Part shown: one piece after another, positions 6,759 to 19,399 of the stretch
Layout of the letters: each line of letters opens with the position of its first letter
Position numbering within the stretch: position 1 is the stretch's first letter
From: Arenimonas composti TR7-09 = DSM 18010
GTDB lineage: Bacteria > Pseudomonadota > Gammaproteobacteria > Xanthomonadales > Xanthomonadaceae
DNA length: 64,000 bases
NCBI RefSeq assembly: GCF_000426365.1
Contig: NZ_AUFF01000007.1
Location: 1-64,000 of the forward strand
Reading direction: 5' to 3'
The notes under the pieces: generated by a model
Databases searched by the model: none
The model's input: the letters and a program-made list of their open reading frames with translations, nothing else
Told to the model about the DNA's origin: nothing
Program-made: the position numbers and the translations under genes

Positions 6759-9326
6759 TCAGATGAACTGGCGCTCGAACTCGCCCACCGTCATCGGCCT
6801 TCCGAACAGCCAGCCCTGCATCTCGTCGCAGCGCACCAGGCGCAGCAGCTTGGCCTGTTCCTCTTCCTCGACGCCCTCGGCGACGACGTGCAGGCCGAGG
6901 GCGTGGGCGAGGCCGATCGTGTTGGTCACCAGCGCGAGGCTCTCGGGGCTTTCGGCGATCCGGCCGACGAAGCTGCGGTCGATCTTCAGCACGTCGGCGG
7001 GCAGCTGCGACAGGTAGTTCAGCGACGAGTAGCCGGTGCCGAAGTCGTCGATCGCGACCCGGCAGCCGAGCTCGCGCACCTCGTGCAGGATGCGGATGCT
7101 GCGTTGGATGTCGTCCATCACCAGGCTCTCGGTGATCTCGACGTCGACGCCGTGTTCGGGGCCGGCGGCCCTGAGCAGCACGCCGGCGTCGCGCAGGAAG
7201 CCATCGTCGCGCAGCTCGCGCGCCGACACGTTGATCGCCAGGCGCAGGCCGCCGTGGCCGCGGCGCTGCCAGCGCGCCGAGATCGCGATCGCCTGCTCGA
7301 GTATCCAGCGGCCCACCGGCAGGATCAGCCCGGTCTCCTCGAGCAGCGGGATGAAGTCCAGCGGCGGAATCAGCCCGCGCTGCGGGTGCCGCCAGCGCAG
7401 CAGCGCCTCGGCGCCCGTCAGGTTCTGCGTGCGACCGTCGAACTTCGGTTGCAGGAACAGCTCGAACTGCAACTGCTCGACCGCGACGCGCAGCTCGCGC
7501 TCGATGTCGATGCGCTTCTGCGCGCGCTGGCCGAAGGCTTCGTCGTAGACGACGAGGCGGGCGCCGGTATTGCGCGCCTCGGACAGCGCCGACATCACGT
7601 TGCGCTCGATGGTGTCGGCGTCGTCGCCGTGCCGCGGCGCCTGCAGCAGGCCGCAGCGCAGGTCGGCGTAGACGTGCTCGCCCTGCACGTCGAACGGTTG
7701 TCGCGAGCAGGCCTCGAGCAGCGAGGTCATCGTCGCGACCGCCTGTTCGATGTCGCCGTCGCCGGCGAGCGCCACCGCGAACGAATCGTCGCCGTGGTGG
7801 GCGATCAGCGGCTCCTCGCCGAGCAGCTCGCGCAGGCGCGCGCCGATCGCGCGCAGCAGCGCCTCGCTGAACTCGCGTCCGCGCGAATCGTTGAACACGT
7901 GGAAGCTGACCGCGTCGAACAGCGCGATCGTCTGCGGTCCGGATTCCAGCCGCCGGTCGAGCTGTGTCGCGAACGCGATCCGGTTCGGCAACCCGGTCAC
8001 CGTGTTGTGGAAGGCGAGGAACTCGAGCCGCTCGCTCTTGCCGATGAAGTCGATGCCGTGCTCGATCTCGCGCGCGAGCCGGCGCAGCAGCGCGTTCTCC
8101 TCGTCGTCGAAAGCGCCGCTCTGGCTGCTGTGCAGCACCAGCGCGCCCCACGGCGGCGTGCCCAGCGGCAGCGCGGCCTTGGCGCAGACATCGTCGCGGA
8201 CGCGGCCGCTGGCATCGGTCCAGGCGGCGCCGTCCTTGCGCACCTGGGTGACCACCGGCGTGCCGGTCTGCATCGCCGCCAGCGCGGTCGACTGCTCGGA
8301 ATCGCCGGTGGCGCCGGCGGCGGCGACCGCGGCCACGAGTTCCGGGTCGCCTGCAGAAGCGCCGACCCGCAGGCCGTCGTGATCGGTGTCGGCCTCGACG
8401 ACGGTCGCCGCGAGGAAGCCGCCCTCGGCCACCGCCAGCTCGCAACACATGCGCAGCAGCTCGTCGGCGCTGCCCGCCCGCAGCACCGCATTGCCGAGCG
8501 CGCCGAGCACCGAACGCACGCGGCTGAGCTGGCGGATGCGTTCCTTCTGGGCGAACGACTCGGTCACGTCCCGATCGATGCCGCGGAAGCCGGTCATCCG
8601 GCCGTCCTCGTCCAGGACGGGGGTGGCGCTGCTCTCCAGGCGCACGCGATGGCCCTCGCGGTGACACCAGGTCACCACCCAGTTGCGCCAGCCCTTGCGC
8701 TCGCGGACGCACTCGGCCATGTGGACGGCGATCGCGTCGCGCTCGTCCGGGGCGGCGAACTTCAGCACCGGGGCGCCGACGAGCTCCGTGATCGACCAGC
8801 CGAGCACGCGTTCGGCGGCCGGGTTGCTGTAGGTCAGCACGCCGTCGATGCTGGATTCCCAGATCCAGTCGTCGGTGCTCTCGAGGATCGAGCGGAAGCG
8901 CTCCTCGCTCTCGCGCAGCGCCCGTTCTGCGACGACCCGCGCCTGCCGTTCGCGATTGACGCGCAGCGCGCGCTCGATCGCGCCCGGCAGGCGCACGAGG
9001 TTGTCCTTCAGCACGTAGTCGGCGGCGCCGCTGCGCAGCGCCTCGATCGCCAGTTCCTCGCCGATGGTGCCCGACACGAACAGGAACGGGATGTCGGGCG
9101 CCGTCTCCCGGCAGATCTCCAGCGCCTCGCGGCCGCTGAAGCCCGGCATCGAGAAGTCGCTGAGCACCACGTCCGGGGGGGCATCCGCCAGCCGCTGCCG
9201 CAGCGAGGCGGCGTCGGCCACGCGGTCGATCAGGAGTCCAGGGCCGAACCGGCGCAGGGACAGCGTGATCAGCTCGGCATCGGCCGTCGAGTCCTCGACC
9301 AGCAGGATGGACAGCCGTTCGCCCAT
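6759..9326 (-). CDS. Receiver-PAS-GAF-degenerate GGDEF-EAL protein (probable c-di-GMP phosphodiesterase)
   Basis: This 855-residue protein starts with a receiver domain (about 5-120, phosphoacceptor Asp57 in LSDFSMPG), then a coiled linker. A PAS domain (about 140-260) and a GAF-like region (about 270-420) follow. Next come a GGDEF-like domain (about 430-590) and an EAL domain (about 605-850). The GGDEF signature is replaced by HHGDDSF at 510-516, so cyclase activity is unlikely. The EAL side keeps EALLR (640-644), the DDFGTGYSSL loop and AEGVE, which suggests c-di-GMP hydrolysis. It is the last gene of the kinase operon, one base after the response regulator. The input signal is unknown. Confidence 0.92.
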   Translation of the reverse strand: MGERLSILLVEDSTADAELITLSLRRFGPGLLIDRVADAASLRQRLADAPPDVVLSDFSMPGFSGREALEICRETAPDIPFLFVSGTIGEELAIEALRSGAADYVLKDNLVRLPGAIERALRVNRERQARVVAERALRESEERFRSILESTDDWIWESSIDGVLTYSNPAAERVLGWSITELVGAPVLKFAAPDERDAIAVHMAECVRERKGWRNWVVTWCHREGHRVRLESSATPVLDEDGRMTGFRGIDRDVTESFAQKERIRQLSRVRSVLGALGNAVLRAGSADELLRMCCELAVAEGGFLAATVVEADTDHDGLRVGASAGDPELVAAVAAAGATGDSEQSTALAAMQTGTPVVTQVRKDGAAWTDASGRVRDDVCAKAALPLGTPPWGALVLHSSQSGAFDDEENALLRRLAREIEHGIDFIGKSERLEFLAFHNTVTGLPNRIAFATQLDRRLESGPQTIALFDAVSFHVFNDSRGREFSEALLRAIGARLRELLGEEPLIAHHGDDSFAVALAGDGDIEQAVATMTSLLEACSRQPFDVQGEHVYADLRCGLLQAPRHGDDADTIERNVMSALSEARNTGARLVVYDEAFGQRAQKRIDIERELRVAVEQLQFELFLQPKFDGRTQNLTGAEALLRWRHPQRGLIPPLDFIPLLEETGLILPVGRWILEQAIAISARWQRRGHGGLRLAINVSARELRDDGFLRDAGVLLRAAGPEHGVDVEITESLVMDDIQRSIRILHEVRELGCRVAIDDFGTGYSSLNYLSQLPADVLKIDRSFVGRIAESPESLALVTNTIGLAHALGLHVVAEGVEEEEQAKLLRLVRCDEMQGWLFGRPMTVGEFERQFI

Positions 9327-9327
9327 C

Positions 9328-9765
9328 TCAGCCCGGTGCCTGGTTGGCGATCATCCAGTACATGCCGACCTGGGCCACCGTTTCCGCGAATTCGGCGAAG
9401 TCGACCGGCTTCACGATGTAGCTGTTGACCCCGAGGCTGTAGCTGGCCATCAGGTCGCCCTCTTCGCGCGACGAGGTCATCATCACCACGGGGATCGCCT
9501 TCAGCGCCGGGTCGGCCTTCATCGCCCTCAGCACTTCGAGGCCGTCCATGCGCGGCATCTTCAGGTCGAGCAGCACCAGCCGCGGCAGGCCCTGCGCGCG
9601 CTCGGCGTGGGCGCCCTCGCGGCGCAGGAACTCGAGCGCCTCGACGCCGTCGTTGACACGTTCGACCCGGTTGGCGATCCCGCGCTTGCGCAGCGTGCGC
9701 AGGGTCATCTCGGCGTCGGCGTCGGAATCCTCGACGAGCAGTACTTCGACGGTCTGGTAATTCAT
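9328..9765 (-). CDS. Single-domain response regulator (Rcp1/CheY-like)
   Basis: This 145-residue stand-alone receiver has the acidic pair in LLVEDSDADA, the phosphoacceptor Asp in LVLLDLKMPRMDG, the Thr/Ser in VMMTSS and the Lys in IVKPVDF. There is no output domain. The inserted loop after the third helix resembles the Rcp1 type that pairs with bacteriophytochrome-like kinases. Its start overlaps the kinase stop by ATGA, so it is the likely direct phosphoryl acceptor of that kinase. It may relay to the downstream receiver-EAL protein by protein contact, which is inference. Confidence 0.93.
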   Translation of the reverse strand: MNYQTVEVLLVEDSDADAEMTLRTLRKRGIANRVERVNDGVEALEFLRREGAHAERAQGLPRLVLLDLKMPRMDGLEVLRAMKADPALKAIPVVMMTSSREEGDLMASYSLGVNSYIVKPVDFAEFAETVAQVGMYWMIANQAPG

Positions 9766-11558
9766 CGTCCCTCCGCTTCGGGGAGCTCGAAATGGAAACG
9801 GGCGCCGGCGCCGGGTTCGGCGTCGGCCCATACCTTGCCACCATGGCGGACCACGATGCGATGCACGATCGCCAGGCCCACGCCGGTGCCTTCGAACTGG
9901 TCCTGGGCGTGCAGGCGCTGGAACACGCCGAACAGCTTGTCGGCGTAGCGCATGTCGAAGCCCACGCCATTGTCGGCGACGGTGAAGTGAACCCGGTCGC
10001 CGACCCTGCGGGCATTCACCTCGACCCGGCGATCTTCGCCGCGGTCGCGGCTGTACTTGGCGGCGTTGCCGAGCAGGTTGAGCCAGACCTGGCGCAGCAG
10101 CGCCGGATCGCCCGCCACCGCCGGCAGATCGCCGAGCTTCAGTGCGTCCGCCGGCACCCCGTCGGTGACGATCTCGCCCCAGGCCTCGCGGGCCAGCGCG
10201 GCCATGTCGACCGGCTGCTTCGCGAGCGGCTTGCGCCCCAGCCGCGACAGGGCCAGCAGGTCGTCGATCAGCTGGCCCATGCGCCGCGAGGCGGTGCCGA
10301 TCGCCTGCAGGAAGCGCTGCGGTTCCGGCGCCAGGCCGTCGCCGATGTCCTCGACCAGCATGCGTGCATAGCCGTCGATGTGGCGCAGCGGCGCGCGCAG
10401 GTCGTGCGAGACCGAATAGCTGAAGCTCTCCAGCTCCTGCACCGTCGTCTGCAGCTGCTGGTTGAGCTCGCGTACCTCGCGCTCGCCGGCCTTGCGCGTG
10501 GTGATGTCCTGGGCCATGCCGATGAAGCCGAGCAGCTCGCCGTCGGCGTCGCGCAGCCCGGCGACCGACAGCTGCACCGGGAAGCGGCTGCCGTCGCGGC
10601 GCACGTAGGTCCATTCGCGGTCGTCGCTGCGCACGCCGCTGTCGCCGGAGCGCACGGTGGCGAACGGGTCGCCGCCGAGCTCGGCGGCGCGCTCGGCCAG
10701 TTCCCCGGGGTCGTGGAAGGTGCGCGCCGGCAGCTTGCCGATCACTTCCTCCGGGCGGTAGCCGAGCGCCTCGCTGGCGGCGCGGTTGAACAGGCTGACG
10801 ATGCCGGCGTGGTCGGTGCCGATGATCAGGTAGCCGGCGCCGTCGAGCATCGCCTGCTGCATCGCGTTGGCGCGCAGCAGATCGCGGCGCAGGCGCTCGC
10901 CGGCGGCGAGCTGGCCCAGCAGGGCGCGGCCGGCGATGAACAGCACCAGCAGGCCGAGTGCCGGCGCGATGTAGGCGGCCCAGCGCAGGCGGGTGCCGCC
11001 GGCCGCGGCCGCGGCATTGCGCTCGCGCAGCAGCTGGTGCTCGTCGTCGCGCAGGGCTTCGAGTTCGGCGCGCAGCGGCAGGATCGAGCCGTCGCCCTGG
11101 GTGCGCAGCAGGCGGCGCCCGGCGTCCAGGCCGTCGGCGGCGACCGCGGCGGTGGTCTCGCGCATGCGCGCGCGCCGGTCCTCGAGCAGTTCGCCGATGC
11201 GGTCGAGCCGCTGCTGCTGCTCCGGGTTGTCGCTGGTCAACTGGCGCAGCCGCGCCAGCTGGGAGGCGGCATCGGCATCGTAGCCGTCGCGGGTGGCGAT
11301 GAAGGTCTGGTCGCCGGCGACGAGGTAGCCGCGGTGCGCCAGTTCCATGCGCAGCAGGGCGGTGTCGAACTCCAGGGCCCGTTGCAACACGACCAGGGTG
11401 TGCGCGACACGCGCGTCGGCCGCGAGCGCCGCCTGCCGCTGGCGTTCGACGAACACGGCGGCCGACGCGAACAGGGCGATCGACAGCAGCACGCCGAGGA
11501 GCAGCCAGAGCCGGCCGCGAATGCCGGTGTGTGCCTTGACTGCTCCGACGTCGGCCAT
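9762..11558 (-). CDS. CHASE3-PAS sensor histidine kinase
   Basis: This 598-residue inner-membrane kinase has TM1 (about 17-36), a periplasmic CHASE3-like helical domain (about 40-185) and TM2 (about 193-212). A PAS domain (about 230-355) and HisKA with His385 in YSVSHDLRAPLRHIDGY follow. The HATPase_c domain (about 470-595) carries NLLGNAAKYS, DNGVGFD and the GTGVGLAIVHRI ATP-lid motif. This is the bacteriophytochrome-like kinase layout without a chromophore module. It lies 19 bases after the S9B peptidase gene and overlaps the response regulator. The sensed signal is not visible. Confidence 0.93.
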   Translation of the reverse strand: MADVGAVKAHTGIRGRLWLLLGVLLSIALFASAAVFVERQRQAALAADARVAHTLVVLQRALEFDTALLRMELAHRGYLVAGDQTFIATRDGYDADAASQLARLRQLTSDNPEQQQRLDRIGELLEDRRARMRETTAAVAADGLDAGRRLLRTQGDGSILPLRAELEALRDDEHQLLRERNAAAAAGGTRLRWAAYIAPALGLLVLFIAGRALLGQLAAGERLRRDLLRANAMQQAMLDGAGYLIIGTDHAGIVSLFNRAASEALGYRPEEVIGKLPARTFHDPGELAERAAELGGDPFATVRSGDSGVRSDDREWTYVRRDGSRFPVQLSVAGLRDADGELLGFIGMAQDITTRKAGEREVRELNQQLQTTVQELESFSYSVSHDLRAPLRHIDGYARMLVEDIGDGLAPEPQRFLQAIGTASRRMGQLIDDLLALSRLGRKPLAKQPVDMAALAREAWGEIVTDGVPADALKLGDLPAVAGDPALLRQVWLNLLGNAAKYSRDRGEDRRVEVNARRVGDRVHFTVADNGVGFDMRYADKLFGVFQRLHAQDQFEGTGVGLAIVHRIVVRHGGKVWADAEPGAGARFHFELPEAEGR

Positions 11559-11577
11559 GCCGTCCCCTTGATTGCGG

Positions 11578-14607
<3,030 letters not shown>

Positions 14608-14659
14608 TTATGCTTCCGAGCCTAACAGGCCGCCGCACGGCCCGGAACACGGAGTGACT

Positions 14660-15457
14660 GTGACGCAGCGCAGGATTTTGATCACCGGAGCAGGCAGCGG
14701 ACTCGGACAGGCCCTGGCGCACCGTTACGCCAGGGCCGGCGCCCGCGTGGCCTGTGTCGACCTCGATGCCGCCCGCGCCGAACTGACCCGCGCCGCGCTC
14801 CCCGGCAGCGGCCACCTCGCGCTGCAGGCCGATGTCGGCGGCGACGATTCGATGGAACAACTGCACGAGCGCATCGCCACCGCCTGGGGCGGGCTCGACG
14901 TGCTGGTGAACAACGCCGGCATCGCCACCGGCGGTGCGATGGTCGACACCACGATGGACGAATGGCACGCGGCGATCGAGGTCAACCTGCTCGGCGTCGT
15001 GCGCGGCTGCCGGCTGTTCGTGCCGATGCTGCTCGCCGGTGGCGGCGGCCAGGTGATCAATACGGCCAGCTTCGCCGGGCTCGCCGGCGCGCCTGGGATC
15101 ATGAGCTACGGCGTCACCAAGGCGGCGGTGGTCGCGCTGTCGGAACAACTGCGCGCCGAACTGCACGACCGCGGCGTGCGCGTCAGCGTGCTGTGTCCGG
15201 CGTTCTTCCAGACCAACCTGCTGCAGAGCTGGCGCGGCGATCCGCGGCTGCGGGGCTTCGCCGAGAAGATGATGGCGACCTCGCCGGATACCCTCGATGC
15301 GGTCGCCGACCGGGTATTCGCCGCCGTCGAGCGCGGCGAGTTCCTGGTGCTGCCGACCCGCGACGAGCCGATGCGCTGGCGGCTGAAGCGCTGGCTCCCG
15401 GGCTTCTACTTCCGCCGCCTGCTGGCGCGGCTGCGCGCGAAGGCGGCGACGCACTGA
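14660..15457 (+). CDS. SDR family oxidoreductase (short-chain dehydrogenase)
   Basis: This 265-residue SDR has TGAGSGLG, NNAGIA, NTASFAGLAG and the YGVTK active-site pair, then a basic C-terminus with a hydrophobic/aromatic stretch (LKRWLPGFYFRRLLARLR). That end may associate with membranes. I prefer GTG 14660 because GGAG ends 5 bases upstream; GTG 14654 would add two residues. Its stop overlaps the next start (TGATG), so it is co-translated with the saccharopine-dehydrogenase-like gene. This pairing suggests lipid or fatty-acyl metabolism, which is inference. Confidence 0.88.
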   Translation: MTQRRILITGAGSGLGQALAHRYARAGARVACVDLDAARAELTRAALPGSGHLALQADVGGDDSMEQLHERIATAWGGLDVLVNNAGIATGGAMVDTTMDEWHAAIEVNLLGVVRGCRLFVPMLLAGGGGQVINTASFAGLAGAPGIMSYGVTKAAVVALSEQLRAELHDRGVRVSVLCPAFFQTNLLQSWRGDPRLRGFAEKMMATSPDTLDAVADRVFAAVERGEFLVLPTRDEPMRWRLKRWLPGFYFRRLLARLRAKAATH

Positions 15458-16503
15458 TGGACTGGCTGCTCTACGGCGCCAACGGCTACACCGGCCGCCT
15501 GATCCTGGAAGAGGCGCTGCGCCGCGGCCTGCGCCCGGTGCTCGGCGGGCGCAACCGCGAGGCGCTGGCGGAACTGGCGGCGCCGCACGGGCTGCCGGTA
15601 CGGGTGTTCGCGCTCGACGATCCGGGCCTGGTCGCGACCGCGCTGCAGGACATCGGCCTGGTGCTGCACTGCGCCGGCCCGTTCTCGGCCACCGCGGCAC
15701 CGATGCTCGAGAGCTGCCTCGCCGCCGGCACGCACTACCTCGACATCACCGGCGAGATCGACGTGTTCGCGCATTGCCACGCGCAGGACGCGCGCGCCCG
15801 CGACGCCGGCATCGTCGTGCTGCCCGGCGCCGGCTTCGACGTCGTGCCGACCGACTGCCTCGCGGCCCTGCTCGCCCGCGACCTGCCCGATGCGGACGCG
15901 CTGGTGCTCGCCTTCGAGGCCGGTGGCGGACCCAGCCCCGGCACGGCGCTGACCAGCGTCGAGGGGCTCGGCAAGGGCGGCCGCGCGCGCATCGGTGGCG
16001 TCGTGACCCGGGTGCCGCTGGCCTGGAAGACGCGCAGCTTCCTGCGCGAGGGCGTCGAGCGGCATGCGATGACGATTCCCTGGGGCGATGTCTACACCGC
16101 GCACGTGTCGACCGGCATTCCCGACATCGAGGTCTACATGGCGGTGTCGCCGCGCACCTCGGCGCGGTTGCGCCGCCTGCGCCTGCTCGGGCCGCTGCTC
16201 GGCACCCGGCCGGTGCAGGCCTGGCTGAAGCGGCAGGTACGTGCCCGCGTACGCGGTGACGACGCCCGGCGGCGCGCGGCCGCCGTCACCACCGTCTGGG
16301 GCGAGGCGCGGACGGCCGACCGCCGTGAGGTCCGTCGCAGCCTGTCCACCCCGAACGGCTACGACCTGACCGTGACGGCGTCGCTCGGGATCGTCGAACG
16401 CCTGCGGGCGGGGACGGCGGAGGCTGGCTTCCGCACGCCCTCGCAGTTGATGGGTCCGGACTATGTCCTGGGCCTGCCGGGTGTGGTGGAACTGCGCTCG
16501 TAA
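15457..16503 (+). CDS. Saccharopine dehydrogenase-like NAD(P)-binding protein (trans-acting enoyl reductase-like)
   Basis: This 348-residue protein opens with a Rossmann fold (LLYGANGYTGRLILEEALRRG) and continues GGRNREALAELA, LHCAGPFSATAAPMLE and YLDITGEIDVF. This is the pattern of the saccharopine-dehydrogenase-like family that includes trans-acting enoyl reductases. It probably reduces a lipid-like substrate rather than making saccharopine. The ATG overlaps the preceding SDR stop by one base, making a two-gene unit. The exact substrate is unknown. Confidence 0.82.
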   Translation: MDWLLYGANGYTGRLILEEALRRGLRPVLGGRNREALAELAAPHGLPVRVFALDDPGLVATALQDIGLVLHCAGPFSATAAPMLESCLAAGTHYLDITGEIDVFAHCHAQDARARDAGIVVLPGAGFDVVPTDCLAALLARDLPDADALVLAFEAGGGPSPGTALTSVEGLGKGGRARIGGVVTRVPLAWKTRSFLREGVERHAMTIPWGDVYTAHVSTGIPDIEVYMAVSPRTSARLRRLRLLGPLLGTRPVQAWLKRQVRARVRGDDARRRAAAVTTVWGEARTADRREVRRSLSTPNGYDLTVTASLGIVERLRAGTAEAGFRTPSQLMGPDYVLGLPGVVELRS

Positions 16504-16575
16504 GCATCGCGCACCACGCTTGGCGCGCCCGCCGCCAGCCACTAACCTTCACCGGTCCGTCATCCGAGACAGCCC

Positions 16576-17169
16576 ATGTCCCACGACCCCGCCGACGTGC
16601 GCGCGCCCGACGCCGTGCCCGTCCTGCACCACGGCAAGCGCCTGAGCCCGCTGGCTTCGCTGATCTTCGCCTCGCGCTGGCTGCAGCTGCCGCTGTACCT
16701 GGGCCTGATCGTCGCCCAGTGCGTGTACGTGTTCCTCTTCATGAAGGAGTTGTGGCACCTGATCCACGACGCCGCGATCCTCAGCGAGCAGGGGATCATG
16801 CTGCTGGTGCTCGGCCTGATCGACGTGGTGATGATCTCCAACCTGCTGGTGATGGTGATCGTCGGCGGCTACGAGACCTTCGTGTCGCGCCTGAACCTGC
16901 AGGGCCATCCCGACCAGCCGGAGTGGCTCAGCCACGTCAACGCCTCGGTGCTGAAGGTCAAGCTGGCGATGGCGATCATCGGCATCTCCTCGATCCACCT
17001 GCTGAAGACCTTCATCGACATCAGCAGCCTCGGTTCCCCCGAATCGAAGTTCACGACCGAAGGCGTGATGTGGCAGACGATCATCCACCTGGTCTTCATC
17101 GTTTCCGCGATGGGCATCGCCTGGACCGACAAGCTGATGCTGCACGCGACGTCCAAGCACAAGCACTGA
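16576..17169 (+). CDS. UPF0114 / YqhA family inner membrane protein
   Basis: This 197-residue protein has four hydrophobic spans (about 33-55, 68-95, 128-150 and 165-185). It carries the family-like stretch [28 protein letters not shown] and ends in a His/Lys-rich tail (ATSKHKH). This matches the uncharacterised YqhA/UPF0114 family (TIGR00645-like). The function is unknown; it stands alone between the lipid-type genes and uvrD. Confidence 0.85.
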   Translation: MSHDPADVRAPDAVPVLHHGKRLSPLASLIFASRWLQLPLYLGLIVAQCVYVFLFMKELWHLIHDAAILSEQGIMLLVLGLIDVVMISNLLVMVIVGGYETFVSRLNLQGHPDQPEWLSHVNASVLKVKLAMAIIGISSIHLLKTFIDISSLGSPESKFTTEGVMWQTIIHLVFIVSAMGIAWTDKLMLHATSKHKH

Positions 17170-17207
17170 CCGCGACGGCGCGTCGACGCCGGCGTCGGCG
17201 CGGCCGG

Positions 17208-17219
17208 TACAATGCGGCA
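17208..17219 (+). promoter_or_regulatory. -10 element implying a leaderless or very short-leader uvrD mRNA
   Basis: TACAAT at 17208-17213 is a 5/6 match to the -10 consensus and ends five bases before the ATG at 17219. Transcription would start at or within a base or two of the start codon. No Shine-Dalgarno sequence is apparent between them. I do not see a convincing -35. Confidence 0.55.
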
Positions 17220-19399
17220 TGGATGTATCGCACCTGCTCGATGGCCTGAATCCCGCCCAGCGTGACGCCGTGACGGCGCCGCCGGGGCACCTGCTCGTGC
17301 TCGCCGGCGCCGGCTCCGGCAAGACCCGCGTGCTGACCCACCGGATCGGCTGGCTGGTCGAGGTCGTCGGCGTGCCGGCGCACGGCATCCTCGCGGTCAC
17401 CTTCACCAACAAGGCCGCCGCCGAGATGCGCGGCCGCGTCGAGGCGCTGCTCGACGGCGGCGGCCGCGGCATGTGGGTCGGCACCTTCCACGGCATCGCC
17501 CACCGGCTGCTGCGCCTGCACTGGCAGGAAGCGGGTTTGCCGCAGTCCTTCCAGGTGCTGGATTCCGACGACCAGATCCGCCTGATCAAGCGCATCGTCG
17601 CCGATCTCGGCCTAGACGAGGGCCGCTACCCACCGCGCCAGCTCGCCTGGTGGATCAACGCGCAGAAGGACGAGGGCCGCCGCCCGCAGCACCTGCAGCC
17701 GGCCGGCGGCGACATCCACGGACAGACCCAGCTGCGCGTCTACGAGGCCTACGAGGAGCGCTGCCGGCGCGCGGGCCTGGTCGACTTCGCCGAACTGCTG
17801 CTGCGCGCGCACGAGCTGTGGCTGCAGCATCCGGTACTGCTGGACCACTACCGCCGCCGCTTCCGCCACATCCTCGTCGACGAGTTCCAGGACACCAACG
17901 CGATCCAGTACGCGTTCGTGCGCGTGCTCGCCGGCGACACCGGCGAGGTGTTCGTGGTCGGCGACGACGACCAGGCCATCTACGGCTGGCGCGGCGCGAA
18001 GGTGGAGAACGTGCAGCGATTCCTGCACGACTATCCCGGCGCACGCACGATCAAGCTCGAGCAGAACTACCGCAGCACCGGCAACATCCTCGCCGCCGCC
18101 AACGCGGTGATCGCGCACAATCCCGGGCGCGTCGGCAAGCAGCTCTGGACGTCCGACGGCGACGGCGAGCCGATCGAACTGTTCGCGGCCTACAACGAGG
18201 TCGACGAGGCGCGCTTCGTCGTCGAGCGCATCCAGGCCTGGATCCGCGAGGGCGGCAGCGCCGGCGACAACGCGGTGCTCTACCGCTCGAACGCGCAGTC
18301 GCGCGTGCTCGAGGGCGAGCTGGTGCAGGCCGGCCTGCCGTATCGCGTGTACGGCGGCCAGCGCTTCTTCGAGCGCATGGAAGTCAAGGACGCGCTCGCC
18401 TACCTGCGCCTGGTCGCCAACCGCGACGACGATGCCGCCTTCGAGCGCGCGGTGAACACGCCGCCGCGTGGCATCGGCGGCAAGACCCTCGACGAGGTGC
18501 GCCGCTGCGCCCGCGAGCACGCGCAGTCGCTGTGGCAGGCGACGACGACCCTGGCCTGCGGCAGCCAGCTCGCCGGGCGCGCCCGCAATGCGCTGCGCGG
18601 CTTCGGCGAGCTGGTCGACGGCCTGCAGGCGGCGATCGGGCCGATGCCGCTGCACGAGCAGTTCGACCACGTGATCACCGCCTCGGGGCTGCGCGACCAC
18701 TACGCGGCGGAATCGCGCGGCCAGCTCGATTCGCGGGTCGACAACCTCGACGAACTGGTGTCGGTCGCCAGCCGCTTCGAGAAGGGTGACGACGAAGCCT
18801 CCGAAGGCATGACCGAGCTGGTCGCCTTCCTCGGCTACGCCGCGCTGGAAGCCGGCGAGGGCCAGGCCGAGGCCGGTGCCGACGGCGTCCAGCTGATGAC
18901 CCTGCACAGCGCCAAGGGCCTGGAGTTCCCGCAGGTGTTCCTGGTCGGGCTCGAGGAGGGCCTGTTCCCCGGTGCCCGTTCGGTGGAAGAGCCCGGGCGG
19001 CTGGAGGAAGAGCGGCGCCTCGCCTACGTCGGCCTGACCCGCGCCCGCCAGAAGCTGGTGCTGTGCTACGCGGAATCGCGCAGGATGCACGGCATGGAAA
19101 CCCTGAACGCGCCGTCGCGCTTCCTGCGCGAGATTCCGCAGGCGCTGCTGCGCGAGGTGCGGCCGAAGGTGCAGGTGTCGCGTGGCGGCGGTTTCGCGCC
19201 GTCGCGGCAGCCGGTCGCGTCGTCGGTCGGGCCGGCCTTGCACCTCGGCCAGCGCGTGCGCCATCCGACCTTCGGCACCGGTGTCGTGATGGACGCCGAA
19301 GGCGGCGGCCAGCATGCGCGCGTGCAGGTCAATTTCGAGCGCGGTGGCGCCAAGTGGCTGGTGCTCGCCTACGCCAACCTCGAAGCCGTGTCGGCATGA
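17219..19399 (+). CDS. uvrD: UvrD/Rep-type DNA helicase (DNA helicase II)
   Basis: This 726-residue SF1A helicase has the Q-motif region LNPAQRDAV, Walker A GAGSGKTR, TFTNKAAAEM (motif Ia) and Walker B DEFQDTN. GDDDQAIYGWRGA (motif III), EQNYRS (IV), TLHSAKGLEF (V) and YVGLTRARQ (VI) follow. The C-terminal LGQRVRHPTFGTGVV segment is the RNA-polymerase-interacting Tudor-like end typical of UvrD/PcrA. It works in nucleotide excision and mismatch repair. The TGA overlaps the next gene's ATG (ATGA), coupling it to a TRAP binding protein. Confidence 0.95.
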   Translation: MDVSHLLDGLNPAQRDAVTAPPGHLLVLAGAGSGKTRVLTHRIGWLVEVVGVPAHGILAVTFTNKAAAEMRGRVEALLDGGGRGMWVGTFHGIAHRLLRLHWQEAGLPQSFQVLDSDDQIRLIKRIVADLGLDEGRYPPRQLAWWINAQKDEGRRPQHLQPAGGDIHGQTQLRVYEAYEERCRRAGLVDFAELLLRAHELWLQHPVLLDHYRRRFRHILVDEFQDTNAIQYAFVRVLAGDTGEVFVVGDDDQAIYGWRGAKVENVQRFLHDYPGARTIKLEQNYRSTGNILAAANAVIAHNPGRVGKQLWTSDGDGEPIELFAAYNEVDEARFVVERIQAWIREGGSAGDNAVLYRSNAQSRVLEGELVQAGLPYRVYGGQRFFERMEVKDALAYLRLVANRDDDAAFERAVNTPPRGIGGKTLDEVRRCAREHAQSLWQATTTLACGSQLAGRARNALRGFGELVDGLQAAIGPMPLHEQFDHVITASGLRDHYAAESRGQLDSRVDNLDELVSVASRFEKGDDEASEGMTELVAFLGYAALEAGEGQAEAGADGVQLMTLHSAKGLEFPQVFLVGLEEGLFPGARSVEEPGRLEEERRLAYVGLTRARQKLVLCYAESRRMHGMETLNAPSRFLREIPQALLREVRPKVQVSRGGGFAPSRQPVASSVGPALHLGQRVRHPTFGTGVVMDAEGGGQHARVQVNFERGGAKWLVLAYANLEAVSA

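Noticed and set aside
6348-9428. A 1026-codon rightward open frame across the EAL gene
   Set aside because: It is antisense to a clear multi-domain protein, rich in Arg/Gln/His/Leu without family motifs, as expected from high-GC codon bias.
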